Origin: Stratiolaelaps scimitus
Taxonomy: Eukaryota > Arthropoda > Arachnida > Mesostigmata > Laelapidae
Reading direction: 5' to 3'
NCBI GenBank assembly: GCA_019614645.1
Contig: JABWDB010000002.1
Coordinates: 14,359,501-14,423,500 of the forward strand
DNA length: 64,000 nt
Numbering within the stretch: position 1 is the first letter of the stretch; each line of letters opens with the position of its first letter. The notes below the pieces were generated by a model, which did not search any database, was not told where the DNA came from, and saw only the letters and a program-made list of their open reading frames with translations. Below, piece after piece: positions 62,691 to 64,000 of the stretch. The translations under genes and the position numbers were made by a program.

Positions 62691-64000
62691 TAAGAGCAGT
62701 ATTACCCTGCCACTGCCGCCTCCAACATCACCAGAATCGCCATCTCCACAATCATCACCGACGCCGCCCCCGCCGCCGTTACCGCCACCCGTATCCTCAT
62801 TGTTGATGCTGTTCTAGTTAGTGCTGATTCAAGTTCGTCACTCGTCAACCTCAAGAAGAGTTGTGCTCCCTAGCTCGTTGCCCAATTATCCGACCTGCTA
62901 TCAGCGTTGACTTTTCCGTTGTTCATATCGTTGTTGCTGTGCTTGTTCCTGCTGTTGTTGTTGTTGATGTTGTTATTGTTGCTGTTGTTGATGGTTGGTT
63001 CGACTGCGGTTTCGTGGTAGTTTACATTGTTCAGCTAGTTGGCTGGGCCGTTCGCCGGTTGATCTGTCATCTGTAGTCCGCTGAGGTTCGTGGACTCGAC
63101 CGAAACGGAAGGCCAGCGGTCTGCATGCTTCTGGCGGTAGCAGCAGTCGATCGGCAACTACTGGTTGCTTCTCGTTGTCGCCACTCACTGCCGTGAGTGC
63201 TCATCGCTGAGTGTTCGCCCCCCTGTTGTTTCATCTCATCGACATCATTTCAACATGTTCATTATGATGTTCTCGACGACCACGAACGTCCCGTTGGCCT
63301 CGCCATCATCGCAGCTCATCGGCGTGCAGCTATCGTCATGTCCGTCGTCTCGGGGACCAGCGGCGTTCTCCAGCAGCCGTAGCGGCTGGGGCGGCAATTG
63401 TTGACTACTGCAGCGCGCGGCGTACGAAGCACAAAGCGACAACAGAATCTCGGACGCTCTGAGACGGGAAACGCTGCTACCGCTGCCGCCGACACCGCTG
63501 ATCAGAGTTTGACCGACTGCGGGACGCCCAGGTCGACGCAGCGACGCCAGAACGAGAGGCGCAAACACTACCTTCGGGGATACGTGATTTCACGATCGTT
63601 GTTCACGTCCACTACCACCACCACCACCAGCGCGTGCCGACTAGCCACGGTGATCACCAGCACCACCAGCGTACAGGAGTGGTGAATAATACGGTGTTGC
63701 CTCAGTAGCCGCTGCCCCAATTTCGATACATCCTCCATTATGTATGTATGGGAATGTGCTGGCTCGAGCGGGTTCGACGGCGCCAAGTTGGTAAAAGAAA
63801 ACGAAGAGCTCTGATTCTGCAGACGAAGAAGATTTGAACTCGGGGAAGATTGGTCAGACGCCACAAGAGAGATCCGCTTGGAGCAGGGATTCACACGCCG
63901 ATGTAAACAGCGAAAGAAAACTAAGAAAAAAGGGAACGAGAAACCAAACAGCCCCCGGCAGGTTGGCTCCAGCAGCCTGTCCAGCAAGGCAGGGTCCCCC

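Larger units (their letters stand above)
59005..64000. other. Intergenic DNA, AT-rich then GC-rich simple sequence
   Basis: Positions 59.0-60.7 kb are AT-rich with an AAT run near 59310. From 60.95 kb the DNA is GC-rich with CTTT runs (61195-61230), hairpins (61284-61314 and 61957-61978), a G run (61850-61859), a TA tract (62647-62673) and GTTGTT triplets (62945-62995). Long open frames on both strands (such as 61001-61693 minus and 61238-61702 plus) overlap and read as Arg/Gly/Pro/Ala-rich, so I do not call them genes. It may be a promoter or first-exon region of a gene beyond the window. Confidence 0.5.

Overview
The window is animal nuclear DNA, not bacterial or viral. It has spliced genes with GT-AG introns from about 90 bases to about 5 kb, long AT-rich intergenic stretches, many (TA)n microsatellites and degraded repeats that carry a tRNA-like B-box. 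The three best-resolved genes are conserved animal genes: WDR33, RSPRY1 and SAS-6. Gene density, intron size and repeat style suggest an arthropod, perhaps a mite or other chelicerate. That placement is an impression, because no lineage-diagnostic gene is present.

Layout. Positions 1-7.6 kb are GC-rich simple-sequence DNA followed by AT-rich DNA, with no convincing gene. WDR33 (plus strand, 7640-17883) has ten coding exons that splice in phase to 819 codons. From 17.9 to 20.4 kb lie its presumed 3' UTR and AT-rich spacer. From 20.4 to 25.3 kb on the minus strand there is a divergent cis-prenyltransferase (DHDDS-like) gene. Behind it are further minus-strand exons that may be a second member of the same fold. 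Between 25.6 and 26.1 kb there are broken plus-strand WD40-like pieces. A complete three-exon gene on the plus strand (27556-30352) encodes a 381-residue secreted protein with a furin-type site and no family I recognise. RSPRY1 occupies 34845-47046 on the minus strand; eight exons give 554 codons. From 47 to 53.6 kb there is GC-rich low-complexity DNA. SAS-6 (plus strand, 53605-58276) has ten detected exons. From 58.7 kb to the end there is one candidate small ORF, then AT-rich and finally GC-rich simple-sequence DNA.

The genes do not form a functional unit as a whole. WDR33 acts in mRNA 3'-end formation, RSPRY1 is a membrane-targeted RING/SPRY protein and SAS-6 builds the centriole cartwheel. 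The most unusual content is the 20.4-30.4 kb block: a DHDDS homologue that keeps the fold signature around its HGV..GDL..LP segment but has lost the RTSGE substrate-binding motif, a possible neighbouring relative, and an orphan secreted proprotein. Three structured hairpins and a family of inverted dispersed repeats are also notable.

Exon boundaries were read by eye from splice signals, reading-frame phase and remembered family alignments. No search was run.
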